Shown: in pieces, positions 43,152 through 53,289 of the stretch
Layout: each line of letters opens with the position of its first letter
Position numbering within the stretch: position 1 is the first letter of the stretch
NCBI RefSeq assembly: GCF_000803315.1
Contig: NZ_JRMH01000001.1
Span: 992,001-1,056,000 of the forward strand
Direction of reading: 5' to 3'
Length of the DNA stretch: 64,000 nt
Source: Pectobacterium actinidiae
GTDB taxonomy: Bacteria; Pseudomonadota; Gammaproteobacteria; Enterobacterales; Enterobacteriaceae
Translations under genes and position numbers: made by a program
The notes under the pieces: generated by a model
Databases searched by the model: none
Seen by the model: the letters and a program-made list of their open reading frames with translations, nothing else
What the model was told of the DNA's origin: nothing

Positions 43152-43550
43152 ATGCAGACTTTCATTACCGTTCGTGGTTATCACATTGATGTTTATCAGC
43201 ACGTTAATAACGCGCGCTATCTGGAATTTTTGGAAGAGGCGCGTTGGCAATGGCTGGAAACATTGCCTGCTTTTGGCTGGATGCATCGCAACAAGATTGC
43301 TTTCGTCGTGGTGAACATCAATATCAACTATCGCAAGCCTGCCGTTCTCGGTGACGTGCTGCGTATTGATAGCGAACTGCTACAGATGAATACGAAAAGT
43401 GGCGTGATCAGTCAGAAGATAACCCGGGTATCTGATGAAAGCGATGTGGCGGATGCCACGTTGACGTTTGTTTGCATCGATTTATCGACGCAAAAAGCAC
43501 TGCTGCTGGAGGGCGAACTACTGGAACACTTAAATGAGATTCGCCGTTAA
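43152..43550 (+). CDS. fadM: Long-chain acyl-CoA thioesterase FadM
   Basis: A 132-residue hotdog-fold thioesterase (E. coli FadM/YbaW 132). It hydrolyses long-chain acyl-CoA by-products of beta-oxidation. The 4-hydroxybenzoyl-CoA thioesterase-like motif is YHIDVYQHVNNARYLEFLEE, with the catalytic aspartate at about residue 13. A strong terminator follows. Position between ybaV and queC is conserved. Confidence 0.94.
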   Translation: MQTFITVRGYHIDVYQHVNNARYLEFLEEARWQWLETLPAFGWMHRNKIAFVVVNININYRKPAVLGDVLRIDSELLQMNTKSGVISQKITRVSDESDVADATLTFVCIDLSTQKALLLEGELLEHLNEIRR

Positions 43551-43558
43551 CATGAAAC

Positions 43559-43594
43559 AACAGGCCATTGCTGCACGGCGTGGCCTGTTTTTTT
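43559..43594 (+). terminator. Terminator of fadM
   Basis: AACAGGCCA (43559-43567) pairs with TGGCCTGTT (43581-43589), followed by TTTTT. Immediately after the fadM stop and convergent with queC. Confidence 0.88.
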
Positions 43595-43630
43595 ACTTGG
43601 TGTGGCGTTTCTGCGTGGTGACGTGAAGTA

Positions 43631-44326
43631 TCAGCGTAACCCTGTTTTCTGTTTTAGTAATGCCATGACAGCGGCGGCGTCGTTTTGATATTGCGCGAGC
43701 CCATTTGCCCGTAAATGGCAGGCGGCACACTGACCACAACCATCACCCTTGATGCCGTTATAGCAGGTCAGCGTGTGGTAACGAACGGTATCGAGTTGCT
43801 GGTAATAATCCGCCAGCGCCCAGGTTTCAGCCTTATTAAGCCACATCAGCGGGGTTTCAAAACGAATATCGCGGGCAATGCCTAAAACAATGGCCTGATT
43901 CAGTGCCTTGACGAATTCGTCGCGACAATCTGGATAGCCGGAAAAGTCGGTCTCACATACACCGGTAATGACTGCCTCTGCACCAACCTGATAGGCGTAG
44001 ATAGAGGCGAGCGTCAGGAAGAGAATATTTCTTCCTGGAACAAAGGTGTTGGGGATGCCCTGTGAATTGGCGTCGTAATCGGGGACTGGAATATTGTCAC
44101 GCGTCAGGCTGCTGGTGGCGAGTTCATTCAGTAAACCGACGTCCAGAACCTTATGTGCTGTTGCCCCCAGTCTCTGGCTGAGTTCCCGAGCGACATCAAT
44201 TTCAGCACGGTGACGTTGCCCATAATCGAAGGTGATGCAGTGGACGTCATCATAATCTTGCAGAGCCTGAATCAGGCAGGTTGTGGAATCTTGTCCACCG
44301 CTAAAAACGACAACAGCACGCTTCAT
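43631..44326 (-). CDS. queC: 7-cyano-7-deazaguanine synthase
   Basis: A 231-residue ATP-dependent enzyme (E. coli 231) converting 7-carboxy-7-deazaguanine to preQ0, the queuosine precursor used later by Tgt and QueA, both also in this window. The PP-loop is SGGQDST (9-15). The zinc site is [16 protein letters not shown], four cysteines near 188-203. No preQ1 riboswitch was recognised in the short upstream gap. Confidence 0.97.
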   Translation of the reverse strand: MKRAVVVFSGGQDSTTCLIQALQDYDDVHCITFDYGQRHRAEIDVARELSQRLGATAHKVLDVGLLNELATSSLTRDNIPVPDYDANSQGIPNTFVPGRNILFLTLASIYAYQVGAEAVITGVCETDFSGYPDCRDEFVKALNQAIVLGIARDIRFETPLMWLNKAETWALADYYQQLDTVRYHTLTCYNGIKGDGCGQCAACHLRANGLAQYQNDAAAVMALLKQKTGLR

Positions 44327-44377
44327 TCTTCATTCACCTTAGTGCGGGGTGTGATGCAAAGCCGCTATGTTACCTGA

Positions 44378-44418
44378 AAAATAGCCCGTATTCAGCGCTG
44401 CGGCTGTGCGCTGAATAC
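44378..44418 (-). terminator. Terminator of the cysteine-desulfhydrase-like gene
   Basis: GTATTCAGCGC (44388-44398) pairs perfectly with GCGCTGAATAC (44408-44418). On the minus strand GGGCTATTTTTC follows. It separates this gene from queC. Confidence 0.88.
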
Positions 44419-44425
44419 ACCAGCC

Positions 44426-45502
44426 TTACACCGGGCTGAGTTCCGGCATGAGAGATGACATTTCTGGGGTGTTCAGGGCATCAAGGTACGGGGTTATGTC
44501 GCCGATATTTTTTTCTACCCAACTGCTGTTGTAGTAGGTGTCCAGATAGCGTTCGCCGCTGTCGCACAGCAGGGTCACAATCGCGCCTTTTTGACCTCGG
44601 TTCACCATCTCTTTGGCCAGTTGCAGCATACCCCAGACGTTGGTGCCGGTAGAGGCTCCCGCTTTGCGGCCTAACACGCTTTCCAGCCAGTGCAGCGTTG
44701 CGATGCTGGCAGCATCTGGCACTTTGATCATGCTATCAATGACGTCAGGAATAAAAGACGGTTCGGCACGCGGGCGACCAATACCTTCTATCCGGCTACC
44801 ACATGGGCCAGTGATGGAGCGATCACGCTGTTGGTAACAGTCGTAGAAGACAGAATGTTCTGGATCGACGACGACCAGTTGCGTATCCAGCCCCTGATAG
44901 CGAATGTAGCGTCCGAGCGTGGCTGACGTTCCGCCAGTTCCTGCGCTCATCACGATGTAATCCGGCACGGTATGCGGTTCACGTGCCATTTGGCGGTAAA
45001 TGCTGTCGGCAATATTGTTGTTGCCGCGCCAGTCGGTGGCACGTTCGGCGTAGGTGAACTGATCCATATAATGGCCGTTCATCTCTTGTGCGAGCTGTTC
45101 GGATGCGGCATAGATTTGTCCTGCCTGTTCGACAAAATGGCAGCGTCCGCCATAGAAAGCGATTTGCTCGATTTTTCTTTTTGCAGTGCAGGAGGGCATG
45201 ACGGCGATAAACGGCAGGCCAAGTAAACGGGCAAAATAGGCTTCTGACACGGCTGTGCTGCCGGATGACGCTTCGATAATTGGCGTGCCTTCTTTAATCC
45301 AACCGTTGCACAGCCCGTAGAGAAATAAGGAACGAGCCAGGCGATGCTTCAGGCTACCGCTGGGGTGCGTGCTTTCATCTTTGAGATAAAAATAGATCCC
45401 GGGATAGTCCGGTAGGGTCAGTCGGATAAGATGCGTATCAGCCGAACGCTGAAAATCTGCTTCGATAGCGCTGATGGCATTTTTAACCCAGGCATTGGTC
45501 AT
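44426..45502 (-). CDS. cdsH: PLP-dependent cysteine desulfhydrase-like protein (CdsH type)
   Basis: A 358-residue fold-type II pyridoxal-phosphate enzyme of the cysteine synthase / cystathionine beta-synthase family. The PLP lysine is K52 in [11 protein letters not shown], the substrate loop is [15 protein letters not shown] and the phosphate-binding loop is [12 protein letters not shown]. It resembles Salmonella CdsH (STM0458), which breaks cysteine down to pyruvate, ammonia and sulfide, and like that gene it lies beside a decR (ybaO) gene. E. coli K-12 has ybaE and cof here instead. An older label, cysteine synthase-like, fits the fold but less well the context. The reaction is inferred from the homologue and neighbour. 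Confidence 0.82.
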   Translation of the reverse strand: MTNAWVKNAISAIEADFQRSADTHLIRLTLPDYPGIYFYLKDESTHPSGSLKHRLARSLFLYGLCNGWIKEGTPIIEASSGSTAVSEAYFARLLGLPFIAVMPSCTAKRKIEQIAFYGGRCHFVEQAGQIYAASEQLAQEMNGHYMDQFTYAERATDWRGNNNIADSIYRQMAREPHTVPDYIVMSAGTGGTSATLGRYIRYQGLDTQLVVVDPEHSVFYDCYQQRDRSITGPCGSRIEGIGRPRAEPSFIPDVIDSMIKVPDAASIATLHWLESVLGRKAGASTGTNVWGMLQLAKEMVNRGQKGAIVTLLCDSGERYLDTYYNSSWVEKNIGDITPYLDALNTPEMSSLMPELSPV

Positions 45503-45846
45503 GATGAAAACTCGGTTAGGCTGTGATGTAAATAGAGTAACGAGTTTTTAGGATAAAAAAATTACCTTTTTATCTCCTTATGGGTAATTTAAGGGAATTA
45601 TTTACTCTTTTTATATCTAAGTATGGGGTATTTTTCCACATGCGGGGCATGGTGAGTTACTATCTCGAAATTGATGGGAACGGCGGGGTTTATGCAACGC
45701 AGGTCGGTAGGGTCATCACCATGCCAATGGTGCTATCGCCGCAATTTTTCGGCGGAAGAGTATTACTTTTCTCTTTTAATGGGGGAGAGTAGGAAACGTT
45801 TTCTATCGATGGCGCCATATTGGGTAAAACTATATTAGGTAGAACT
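45503..45846. promoter_or_regulatory. Divergent cdsH / decR control region
   Basis: 344 bases, AT-rich near the cdsH start (TTTTTAGG...AAAAAATTACC...TTTTTATC). DecR most likely binds here, since Lrp-family regulators often control the adjacent divergent gene. No clear Lrp-type palindrome was fixed by eye. A 70-codon open frame inside (45580-45792) has no recognisable product. Confidence 0.55.
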
Positions 45847-46308
45847 ATGCTGGATAAAATTGATCGCACACTGCTGAATATGTTGCAACAGGATTGCACG
45901 CTTTCGCTACAGACGCTGGCCGATGCGGTTAACCTGACATCTACGCCATGCTGGAAACGGCTGAAACGTCTGGAGGAGGAAGGGATCATCCGGGCTCGGG
46001 TGGCGCTGTTGGATAATGAACGTCTGGGTCTAGGGCTGACGGCGTTTGTCTTATTGAAGACGCAGCAGCATAACCGTGACTGGTATCAAACCTTCACCCG
46101 TGTAGTGTCTGACATGCCGGAAGTGCTGGCTTTCTATCGCATGGCTGGTGAGTACGACTATCTGATGCAGGTTCAGGTTGCTGATATGAAAAGCTATGAT
46201 GATTTCTATAAGCGGCTGGTGAATGGTATTCCTGGGCTGGTCGATGTAACATCAAGCTTTGCTATGGAACGAATCAAACATACCACGGCACTGCCTTTAT
46301 CCCTGTGA
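45847..46308 (+). CDS. decR: Cysteine-responsive regulator DecR (Lrp/AsnC family)
   Basis: A 153-residue transcription factor (E. coli DecR/YbaO 152). N-terminal helix-turn-helix (about 6-60: [23 protein letters not shown]...[15 protein letters not shown]) and C-terminal RAM ligand domain. In E. coli it activates cysteine-detoxifying genes when cysteine is high. The start at 45847 (MLDKIDR) matches the family; a nine-codon longer frame is less likely. The divergent desulfhydrase-like gene is the probable target. Confidence 0.93.
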   Translation: MLDKIDRTLLNMLQQDCTLSLQTLADAVNLTSTPCWKRLKRLEEEGIIRARVALLDNERLGLGLTAFVLLKTQQHNRDWYQTFTRVVSDMPEVLAFYRMAGEYDYLMQVQVADMKSYDDFYKRLVNGIPGLVDVTSSFAMERIKHTTALPLSL

Positions 46309-46318
46309 TTCATCGTTC

Positions 46319-46445
<127 letters not shown>

Positions 46446-46511
46446 CCGTCTTTTGTATAATCACCTTTCTGAGTCTGTCATGACCCGTCTGGCTATTGGA
46501 ATGAAAACCGC

Positions 46512-48281
46512 GTGAGACTGTTTGCTCAACTGAGTTGGTATTTTCGCCGCGAATGGCGGCGCTATCTGGGCGCTATTGCGCTATTGATTGTGATTGCCAT
46601 TCTGCAATTGCTCCCCCCTAAACTGGTCGGCGTAATTGTCGATGGCGTGACGCAACACGGCATGTCGATGACCGAAATGATGAAGTGGATTGGCGTAATG
46701 CTGCTCACGGCTATCATGGTGTATCTGCTGCGCTACGTGTGGCGCGTGTTCCTGTTTGGTGCGTCATACCAGTTGGCGGTTGAGCTACGAGAGGATTTTT
46801 ACCGTCAACTGAGCCGCCAGCATCCGGCGTTTTACCAACGTCACCGTACTGGCGATCTGATGGCGCGTGCGACTAACGATGTCGATCGTGTGGTCTTTGC
46901 CGCCGGAGAGGGCGTGCTGACGCTGGTCGATTCGATGGTAATGGGCTGCGCTGTGCTGGTTGTCATGTGTACGCAGATCAGTTGGGAACTCACTCTGCTG
47001 GCGTTGCTTCCGATGCCGTTTATGGCGATTTTCATCAAACGCTACGGCACACAGCTGCATAACCGTTTTAAATCCGCACAGGCGGCGTTTTCTTCGCTGA
47101 ACGATCAGGCGCAGGAAAGTTTGACCAGCATTCGGATGATTAAATCCTTTGGGTTGGAAAACTATCAATCTGCACGTTTTGCGCAGGTTGCGGCGGACGC
47201 CGGTGCTAAAAATATGCAGGTCGCCCGTGTTGATGCCCGCTTCGATCCCACCATTTATATTGCCGTTGGGCTTTCGAATTTGCTGGCGATTGGCGGCGGT
47301 AGTTGGATGGTGATTAACGGTTCGCTGACGTTAGGTTTATTGACCAGCTTCGTTATGTATCTGGGATTGATGATCTGGCCAATGCTAGCGCTGGCCTGGA
47401 TGTTTAATATTGTTGAGCGTGGTAGCGCGGCATATAGCCGTATTCGACAGTTGCTTGCGGAAGAACTCGTGGTGAAAGACGGTGAGGAATCCTTGCCTGC
47501 CGAGCGAGGCGTGCTGGACGTGAATATCTCTGCGTTTCGCTACCCGGATAATACCCGTGATGCGTTACAACATATTCAGTTTACGCTGGCGCCGGGCAAT
47601 ATGCTGGGGCTATGTGGGCCGACAGGTTCGGGTAAAAGTACGCTGCTGGCGTTGATTTTGCGTCATTTCGATACCCAATCGGGAGAGATTCGTTATCACG
47701 ATCGCCCATTGAGCGCTATTCGGTTGGATGAGCTTCGGAGTCGTTTTGCTGTTGTAGGGCAAATGCCCTTTTTGTTTTCCGATACGGTGGCACAAAACAT
47801 CGCACTGGGTCGGCCTGATGCTACCCAACAACAAATTGAACAGGCAGCGCGGCTTGCCAGCGTTCATGACGATATTCTGCGTTTGCCTCAGGGTTACCAG
47901 ACTGAAGTCGGAGAGCGCGGCGTGATGTTATCAGGCGGTCAAAAACAGCGGATCGCGATTGCCCGAGCATTACTGCTGGATGCAGAAATTCTGGTGTTGG
48001 ACGATGCGCTGTCTGCGGTTGATGGGCGAACGGAACACCAGATTTTGCAGAATCTCAAAACGTGGGGCGAAAAACGGACGCTGATTATTAGTGCACATCG
48101 CCTGTCAGCCCTAACCGAAGCGAATGAAATCGTGGTATTGCAGCAAGGGCAAACCGTGCAGCGTGGTACACATCGGACGCTGGCGGCACAGCCTGGTTGG
48201 TATCGGGATATGTACCGTTATCAACAGCTGGAGGCGGCGTTGGATGATGTGCCGCAGTTGGAAGGAACGAAAAATGAATAG
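46512..48281 (+). CDS. mdlA: ABC transporter MdlA (half-transporter with fused ATPase)
   Basis: A 589-residue inner-membrane half-transporter (E. coli 590): six helices, then an ATPase domain. Walker A is GPTGSGKST, the signature is LSGGQKQR and Walker B reads ILVLDDALS, with aspartate in place of the catalytic glutamate. It pairs with MdlB, encoded next with an eight-base overlap, as a heterodimeric multidrug-resistance-like exporter; the substrate is unknown. Start is GTG 46512, giving [15 protein letters not shown] as in E. coli. Confidence 0.95.
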   Translation: MRLFAQLSWYFRREWRRYLGAIALLIVIAILQLLPPKLVGVIVDGVTQHGMSMTEMMKWIGVMLLTAIMVYLLRYVWRVFLFGASYQLAVELREDFYRQLSRQHPAFYQRHRTGDLMARATNDVDRVVFAAGEGVLTLVDSMVMGCAVLVVMCTQISWELTLLALLPMPFMAIFIKRYGTQLHNRFKSAQAAFSSLNDQAQESLTSIRMIKSFGLENYQSARFAQVAADAGAKNMQVARVDARFDPTIYIAVGLSNLLAIGGGSWMVINGSLTLGLLTSFVMYLGLMIWPMLALAWMFNIVERGSAAYSRIRQLLAEELVVKDGEESLPAERGVLDVNISAFRYPDNTRDALQHIQFTLAPGNMLGLCGPTGSGKSTLLALILRHFDTQSGEIRYHDRPLSAIRLDELRSRFAVVGQMPFLFSDTVAQNIALGRPDATQQQIEQAARLASVHDDILRLPQGYQTEVGERGVMLSGGQKQRIAIARALLLDAEILVLDDALSAVDGRTEHQILQNLKTWGEKRTLIISAHRLSALTEANEIVVLQQGQTVQRGTHRTLAAQPGWYRDMYRYQQLEAALDDVPQLEGTKNE

Positions 48282-50052
48282 CCCTCAACAGTTTTGGCCA
48301 ACCCTGAAACGTCTGCTGGCCTACGGTTCACCCTGGCGAAAACCATTGTTACAGGGTGTCCTGATGCTGTGGATTGCTGCAATCGCTGAAGTCTCAGGCC
48401 CCGTATTGGTGAGCTATTTTATTGACGACTTGGTAGCAAAAGGCCAGTTCCCGCTGGCGATTGCGGCTGGCCTGGCAATAGCTTATATCCTGCTGCAAAT
48501 TCTGGCGGCCTCGTTGCACTATTTTCAGACGCTGCTGTTTAATCGTGTTGCGGTGGGTGTCGTTCAGCAATTGCGTATTGATGTGATGGATGCGGCGTTG
48601 CGCCAGCCACTGAGTACATTTGATACGCAACCTGTCGGGCAACTGATTTCACGCGTCACCAATGACACTGAGGTGGTGAAAGACCTGTACGTCATGGTGG
48701 TGTCAACGGTGTTACGCAGTGCGGCGCTGGTTGGGGCGATGCTGGTGGCGATGTTCAGCCTGAACTGGAAGATGGCGCTGGTTGCGCTGATGATTTTCCC
48801 TGCGGTCGCCACGGTCATGGTGCTGTACCATCGTTTTAGTACGCCGATTGTGCGCAAAGTGCGGAGCTATCTGGCCGACATTAATGATGGTTTCAATGAA
48901 GTGATTAATGGCATGGGCGTCATTCAGCAGTTTCGCCAGCAGGCTCGCTTTGGCAAGAAGCTGGGTGCCGCTAGTCACGAACATTATGAAGCGCGGATGA
49001 TGGCCTTGCGTCTGGAAGGTTTCCTGCTGCGGCCGCTGCTGAGCCTGTTTGCTGCGATGGTACTGTGCGGTCTATTGATCCAATTCGGTTTTAGCTCGAT
49101 CGGAGCGGTTGGCGTTGGGGTCTTATACGCCTTTATCAACTATTTAGGCCGTCTGAATGAACCGCTGATTGAGCTGACAACTCAACAATCCATGTTACAG
49201 CAGGCCGTTGTTGCCGGTGAACGTATCTTTGAGTTGATGGATGGCGCAAAACAGGGGTACGGCGATGATGATCGTCCGCTTGCTTCGGGGCGCGTCGATA
49301 TTGACGATGTTTCTTTCTCATACGGTACAGAAAAACGCGTGCTACAGAATATCTCGCTGACGATCCCGGATCGCGGGTTCGTCGCGCTGGTCGGGCATAC
49401 CGGTAGTGGGAAAAGTACGCTAGCCAGTTTGCTTATGGGGTATTACGCGCCAGATGAGGGCGAGATTCGGCTCGATGGCCGTCCGCTATCGACGCTCTCT
49501 CATGCGGTTTTGCGCCAAAATGTGGCAATGGTGCAACAGGATCCGGTTGTGTTGGCGGAATCCATGTTTGTGAATGTGACGCTGGGGCGTGATATCAGCG
49601 AGGGGGACGTCTGGCGCGTGCTGGAAGTGGTTCAACTTGCTGAACTGGTTCGGGCTTTCCCTGAAGGATTGCATACGCGCATTGGTGAGCAGGGAAATAA
49701 CCTGTCTACCGGACAAAAACAGCTGTTGGCGATTGCGCGGGTGCTGGTGCAAACGCCTAAGATCCTGATTCTTGATGAAGCGACTGCGAATATTGACTCA
49801 GGTACGGAGCAGGCGGTACAGAAGGCGCTGCGCATTATCAGGGAACAAACGACCTTGATTATTATCGCCCATCGGCTCTCCACTATCGTTGAGGCCGACA
49901 CGATTATGGTGCTCCATCATGGGCAAACCGTTGAGCGGGGAACGCATGAGCAGTTGCTGCAACAGCAGGGTCGCTATTATCAAATGTATCAGTTGCAACT
50001 CGCGGGAGAGGATCTTGCTGCTACCAGTACTGAATCTTGCCCTGCGCACTGA
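48274..50052 (+). CDS. mdlB: ABC transporter MdlB (half-transporter with fused ATPase)
   Basis: A 592-residue partner of MdlA (E. coli 593) with six helices and an ATPase domain. Walker A is GHTGSGKST and Walker B is ILILDEATA, with the catalytic glutamate. The signature is LSTGQKQ rather than LSGGQ. So the pair should have one full ATP site (MdlB Walker motifs with MdlA signature) and one degenerate site. The ATG at 48274 overlaps the mdlA end, so translation is coupled; a much longer frame inside mdlA is rejected. Confidence 0.95.
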   Translation: MNSPQQFWPTLKRLLAYGSPWRKPLLQGVLMLWIAAIAEVSGPVLVSYFIDDLVAKGQFPLAIAAGLAIAYILLQILAASLHYFQTLLFNRVAVGVVQQLRIDVMDAALRQPLSTFDTQPVGQLISRVTNDTEVVKDLYVMVVSTVLRSAALVGAMLVAMFSLNWKMALVALMIFPAVATVMVLYHRFSTPIVRKVRSYLADINDGFNEVINGMGVIQQFRQQARFGKKLGAASHEHYEARMMALRLEGFLLRPLLSLFAAMVLCGLLIQFGFSSIGAVGVGVLYAFINYLGRLNEPLIELTTQQSMLQQAVVAGERIFELMDGAKQGYGDDDRPLASGRVDIDDVSFSYGTEKRVLQNISLTIPDRGFVALVGHTGSGKSTLASLLMGYYAPDEGEIRLDGRPLSTLSHAVLRQNVAMVQQDPVVLAESMFVNVTLGRDISEGDVWRVLEVVQLAELVRAFPEGLHTRIGEQGNNLSTGQKQLLAIARVLVQTPKILILDEATANIDSGTEQAVQKALRIIREQTTLIIIAHRLSTIVEADTIMVLHHGQTVERGTHEQLLQQQGRYYQMYQLQLAGEDLAATSTESCPAH

Positions 50053-50075
50053 GACTTACCTGAGGTAGTATCCAG

Positions 50076-50102
50076 GTCTGCACCGCCTTGTGTGGTGCAG
50101 AC
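50076..50102. repeat. Perfect inverted repeat with NtrC-like half-sites
   Basis: GTCTGCACC (50076-50084) and GGTGCAGAC (50094-50102) are perfect arms with a nine-base spacer. TGCACC and GGTGCA are NtrC half-sites, but the spacing is wider than usual. It could be the mdlAB terminator (no T-run) or a weak second NtrC site. Confidence 0.5.
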
Positions 50103-50184
50103 TGACAGTCTATTCATGGCTTCGCACCATCAATAAGCATCGTGATTCTGGTTTTCGCCCGAGTTGCACTGAAAATACTCTTCA

Positions 50185-50201
50185 TGCACTTATTTGGTGC
50201 A
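50185..50201. promoter_or_regulatory. NtrC binding site of glnK-amtB
   Basis: TGCACTTATTTGGTGCA fits the NtrC consensus TGCAC-N5-GGTGCA. It lies about 120-135 bases upstream of the sigma-54 box, a normal distance for an NtrC enhancer. Confidence 0.88.
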
Positions 50202-50318
50202 ATTCTTGCCCGAATTTTCCTACATTCCTTTCCCATACTGTTTTCTTTTTGCCCTGTCTTATCGTTAATAGCGTCCTCTTTCCTGATTTATGCCAGATAA
50301 ATCATTTATGGCACACCC

Positions 50319-50334
50319 TTTGCTTTAATCATGA
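50319..50334 (+). promoter_or_regulatory. Sigma-54 promoter of glnK-amtB
   Basis: TGGCACACCCTTTGCT has GG and GC ten bases apart, exactly the -24/-12 pattern. It lies about 80 bases before the glnK start. With the NtrC site upstream it indicates induction under nitrogen limitation. Confidence 0.93.
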
Positions 50335-50412
50335 CGTAGACCTACTTCATAGAGCATGTAATCGAACAAGTGACGGGCGAAAGCCTGAACGTAATGGCTA
50401 GGGGGAAGATAA

Positions 50413-50751
50413 ATGAAACTGGTTACTGTGGTGATAAAACCATTCAAGCTGGAAGATGTACGTGAAGCGTTATCTTCTGTCGGCATCCAGGGACTCACCG
50501 TCACTGAGGTGAAAGGATTTGGTCGTCAGAAAGGACATGCGGAGCTATATCGTGGCGCGGAATACAGCGTTAATTTTTTACCCAAGGTGAAAATTGATAT
50601 CGCCATTGCAGACGATCAACTGGATGAAGTGATCGACGTCATCAGCAAAGCCGCGTACACCGGAAAAATTGGTGATGGCAAAATTTTTGTTGCCGAGTTG
50701 CAAAGGGTTATCCGTATTCGTACGGGTGAAACTGACGAAGCCGCACTTTAA
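50413..50751 (+). CDS. glnK: Nitrogen regulatory protein P-II, GlnK
   Basis: A 112-residue PII signalling protein (E. coli 112). The T-loop carries the uridylylated tyrosine Y51 (GAEYSVNFLPK). It senses ATP/ADP and 2-oxoglutarate and blocks AmtB by inserting its T-loop into the channel when nitrogen is ample. Preceded by AGGGGGAAG ribosome site; amtB follows within about 35 bases. Confidence 0.97.
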   Translation: MKLVTVVIKPFKLEDVREALSSVGIQGLTVTEVKGFGRQKGHAELYRGAEYSVNFLPKVKIDIAIADDQLDEVIDVISKAAYTGKIGDGKIFVAELQRVIRIRTGETDEAAL

Positions 50752-50784
50752 AAACACCTAGCGTAGATACGTAAATAGGGATGG

Positions 50785-52077
50785 ATGAAAATGAAAAAAC
50801 GACTCTCTTCATTAGGTCTCGGTGTGGCGGCATTACTCCCGTCCTGGGCAATGGCTGCGACACCGACGATTGATAAAGCGGATAACGCTTTTATTATGAT
50901 TTGTACCGCACTGGTACTCTTTATGACTATACCGGGCATTGCATTGTTTTACGGCGGCCTGATCCGTTCTAAGAACGTTCTGTCTATGATGACGCAGGTG
51001 AGCGTAACGTTCGCGATGGTTTGTATCCTGTGGGTCGTTTACGGATATAGCCTGGCCTTCAGTGAAGGTAACGCCTTCTTCGGTGGCTTCAGCACGTTTA
51101 TGCTGAAAGGCATCGGGATTGAGTCCATCAGCGGCACCTACTATCAATTTGTACATGTGGCCTATCAGGCTTCATTTGCCTGCATCACCGTCGCACTGAT
51201 TGTCGGTGCGATTGCTGAGCGTATTCGTTTCTCTGCTGTGCTGATCTTCGTTGCGCTGTGGCTGACGTTCTCCTACCTGCCGATGACGCACATGGTATGG
51301 GGCGGTGGTTATTTGGCTCTGGATGGTGCGCTGGACTTCGCGGGCGGTACAGTGGTTCACATCAACGCCGCAGTTGCTGGGTTGGTGGGGGCTTACCTGC
51401 TGGGCAAACGTGCTGGTTTTGGCAAAGAAGCCTTCAAACCGCATAACCTGCCGATGGTATTTATCGGTACGGCGATCCTGTACATCGGCTGGTTTGGTTT
51501 CAATGCCGGTTCTGCGGGGGCTGCGAACGGTGTCGCCGCTCTGGCTTTCCTGAATACGGTTGTCGCCACGGCTGCTGCGATTCTGGCATGGGTTGGCGGT
51601 GAGTGGATGGTGCGCGGCAAACCTTCTCTGCTGGGCGCGTGCTCTGGTTGTATCGCCGGCCTGGTAGCAATCACGCCAGCGGCGGGTACGGTTGGTGTGG
51701 GTGGCGCACTGATAATCGGTCTGGCTGGCGGTATTGCAGGCCTGTGGGGCGTAACGGTACTGAAAAGATGGCTGCGTGTCGATGACCCATGTGATGTGTT
51801 CGGTGTTCACGGCGTGTGCGGTATCGTCGGCTGTATCCTGACTGGCGTATTCTCTTCGGCTTCGCTGGGTGGTACTGGCTATGCAGAAGGCGTGACGATG
51901 GCGCATCAGGTTTGGGTTCAGTTGTTCAGCGTCATTGTTTGTCTGGTGTGGTCGGGCGTGGTGGCATTCGTTGCCTTCAAAGTGGCGGATATGATTGTCG
52001 GCCTGCGTGTACCTGAAGATCAAGAACGCGAAGGTTTGGACGTCAACAGCCATGGCGAGAGCGCTTACAACCAATAA
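50785..52077 (+). CDS. amtB: Ammonium channel AmtB
   Basis: A 430-residue inner-membrane ammonium transporter (E. coli 428) with a cleavable signal peptide (AMA-AT, about residue 24) and 11 helices. The pore histidines lie in the conserved THMVWGGG and FGVHGVCGIVG segments. The C-terminal tail ends in the AmtB signature EGLDVNSHGE, which contacts GlnK. An ATG two codons further on (50791) has better spacing from AGGGATGG and may be the real start. Two terminators follow. Confidence 0.96.
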   Translation: MKMKKRLSSLGLGVAALLPSWAMAATPTIDKADNAFIMICTALVLFMTIPGIALFYGGLIRSKNVLSMMTQVSVTFAMVCILWVVYGYSLAFSEGNAFFGGFSTFMLKGIGIESISGTYYQFVHVAYQASFACITVALIVGAIAERIRFSAVLIFVALWLTFSYLPMTHMVWGGGYLALDGALDFAGGTVVHINAAVAGLVGAYLLGKRAGFGKEAFKPHNLPMVFIGTAILYIGWFGFNAGSAGAANGVAALAFLNTVVATAAAILAWVGGEWMVRGKPSLLGACSGCIAGLVAITPAAGTVGVGGALIIGLAGGIAGLWGVTVLKRWLRVDDPCDVFGVHGVCGIVGCILTGVFSSASLGGTGYAEGVTMAHQVWVQLFSVIVCLVWSGVVAFVAFKVADMIVGLRVPEDQEREGLDVNSHGESAYNQ

Positions 52078-52118
52078 GCGCGCTAAAATTAGTCAGTGAG
52101 ATGGCTTAATACAAGTAG

Positions 52119-52150
52119 ACAGGCGTGGGATTGACTCCACGCCTGTTTTA
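52119..52150 (+). terminator. Terminator of glnK-amtB
   Basis: ACAGGCGTGG (52119-52128) pairs with CCACGCCTGT (52137-52146), followed by TTTTATT. Confidence 0.9.
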
Positions 52151-52162
52151 TTATCAGTCTTA

Positions 52163-52189
52163 AACCACCTCCTAATGAGGTGGTTTTTT
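52163..52189. terminator. Second hairpin between amtB and tesB
   Basis: AACCACCTC pairs with GAGGTGGTT around CTAAT, then TTTTTA on the plus strand. It backs up the first terminator and may also end tesB on the minus strand. Confidence 0.85.
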
Positions 52190-52212
52190 ATGTTACGAGG
52201 CTGCCGCAAGAT

Positions 52213-53076
52213 TTACTGCTGGCGGCGACGTATGACGCCTTCCTGCACGCTGGATGCAACCAGCACGCCTTCCCGAGTATAAAATTGCCCACGTACGAAA
52301 CCACGAGCACCGGATGCGGACGTGCTTTCCACGGTATATAACAGCCAGTCATCTAGCCGGAAATCACGGTGGAACCACATCGAGTGATCGATTGTGGCGA
52401 CCTGCATACCCGGTTCCAAAAAGCCAACGCCGTGAGGCTGCAAGGCCGTAAGTAGGAAATTGCAGTCAGACGTATAGCCGAGCAGGTATTGGTGAATACG
52501 CTTATCGTCCGGCAGCGGGCTGCTGGCACGGCACCAGACGTGTCGCACTGGCTCATCCACTTCACCTTTTAGTGGATTATGGAATTTAACCGGACGCATC
52601 TCAATCGGGCTGGCCTGAATAAATTTATCGCGAAAGCGGGGGGGCAGAAGGTGCTGCATGTCTTGTGCGATTTCCTGCTCGGATTTCAGATCCTCAGGTG
52701 GTGCGACGTTTGGCATCACATTTTGGTGCTCAAACCCTTCTTCATGACTTTGAAATGAGGCCGTCATATAAAAAATAGGGCGACCATTCTGGATAGCCCT
52801 CACGCGTCTGGCGCTGAAACTGTTGCCGTCACGTAGGTTTTCAACGTCATAAATAATAGGTTTCTGACTGTCTCCTGGTAGTAAAAAGTAGCTGTGGAAA
52901 GAGTGAATGTTGCGCTCGACGGGGACAGTTTGTTTGGCAGCCGACATGGCCTGGCCGACGACTTGTCCGCCAAAGACCTGACGCAGTCCCAAATCATCGC
53001 TTTGTCCGCGAAATAGCCCTTCTTCGAGCTTCTCTAAATGCAGGAGGTCGAGAAGATGTTGTAGTGATTGACTCAT
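52213..53076 (-). CDS. tesB: Acyl-CoA thioesterase II
   Basis: A 287-residue double-hotdog thioesterase (E. coli 286) that hydrolyses medium- and long-chain acyl-CoA. The catalytic Asp-Thr/Ser-Gln triad regions are visible: [12 protein letters not shown] (Asp), [13 protein letters not shown] (Thr/Ser) and VQEGVIRRR (Gln). Divergent from ybaY. Position after amtB is conserved. Confidence 0.95.
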   Translation of the reverse strand: MSQSLQHLLDLLHLEKLEEGLFRGQSDDLGLRQVFGGQVVGQAMSAAKQTVPVERNIHSFHSYFLLPGDSQKPIIYDVENLRDGNSFSARRVRAIQNGRPIFYMTASFQSHEEGFEHQNVMPNVAPPEDLKSEQEIAQDMQHLLPPRFRDKFIQASPIEMRPVKFHNPLKGEVDEPVRHVWCRASSPLPDDKRIHQYLLGYTSDCNFLLTALQPHGVGFLEPGMQVATIDHSMWFHRDFRLDDWLLYTVESTSASGARGFVRGQFYTREGVLVASSVQEGVIRRRQQ

Positions 53077-53289
53077 GGTATCGGCCCCAATAGATGCGAA
53101 TGGCTAGTCATCTGTTTGTTTTTTAATGTGTAAAATGTCTTCTTGTGAGTTTTTTACTACAATAAATGTGTGGGTTTCAGGAAAATATCAGAATATTGCA
53201 CCATCATTATGGTGTTGGTTGAATCATACTATTTATTAGTACCGGTTTTCGATACCGGTAGTCTGACAATAATAAAGGAGACTGACCGA

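Larger units (their letters stand above)
50053..50412 (+). promoter_or_regulatory. glnK upstream control region
   Basis: 360 bases between mdlB and glnK. It holds an inverted repeat (50076-50102), a near-perfect NtrC site (50185-50201) and a sigma-54 promoter (50319-50334), annotated separately. Confidence 0.8.

Noticed and set aside
45580..45792. 70-codon frame in the cdsH/decR gap
   Set aside because: No recognisable product, weak start context, and sits where divergent promoters are expected.
48124..48273. Upstream in-frame extension of mdlB
   Set aside because: It lies inside mdlA in another frame; the ATG at 48274 gives the family N-terminus.
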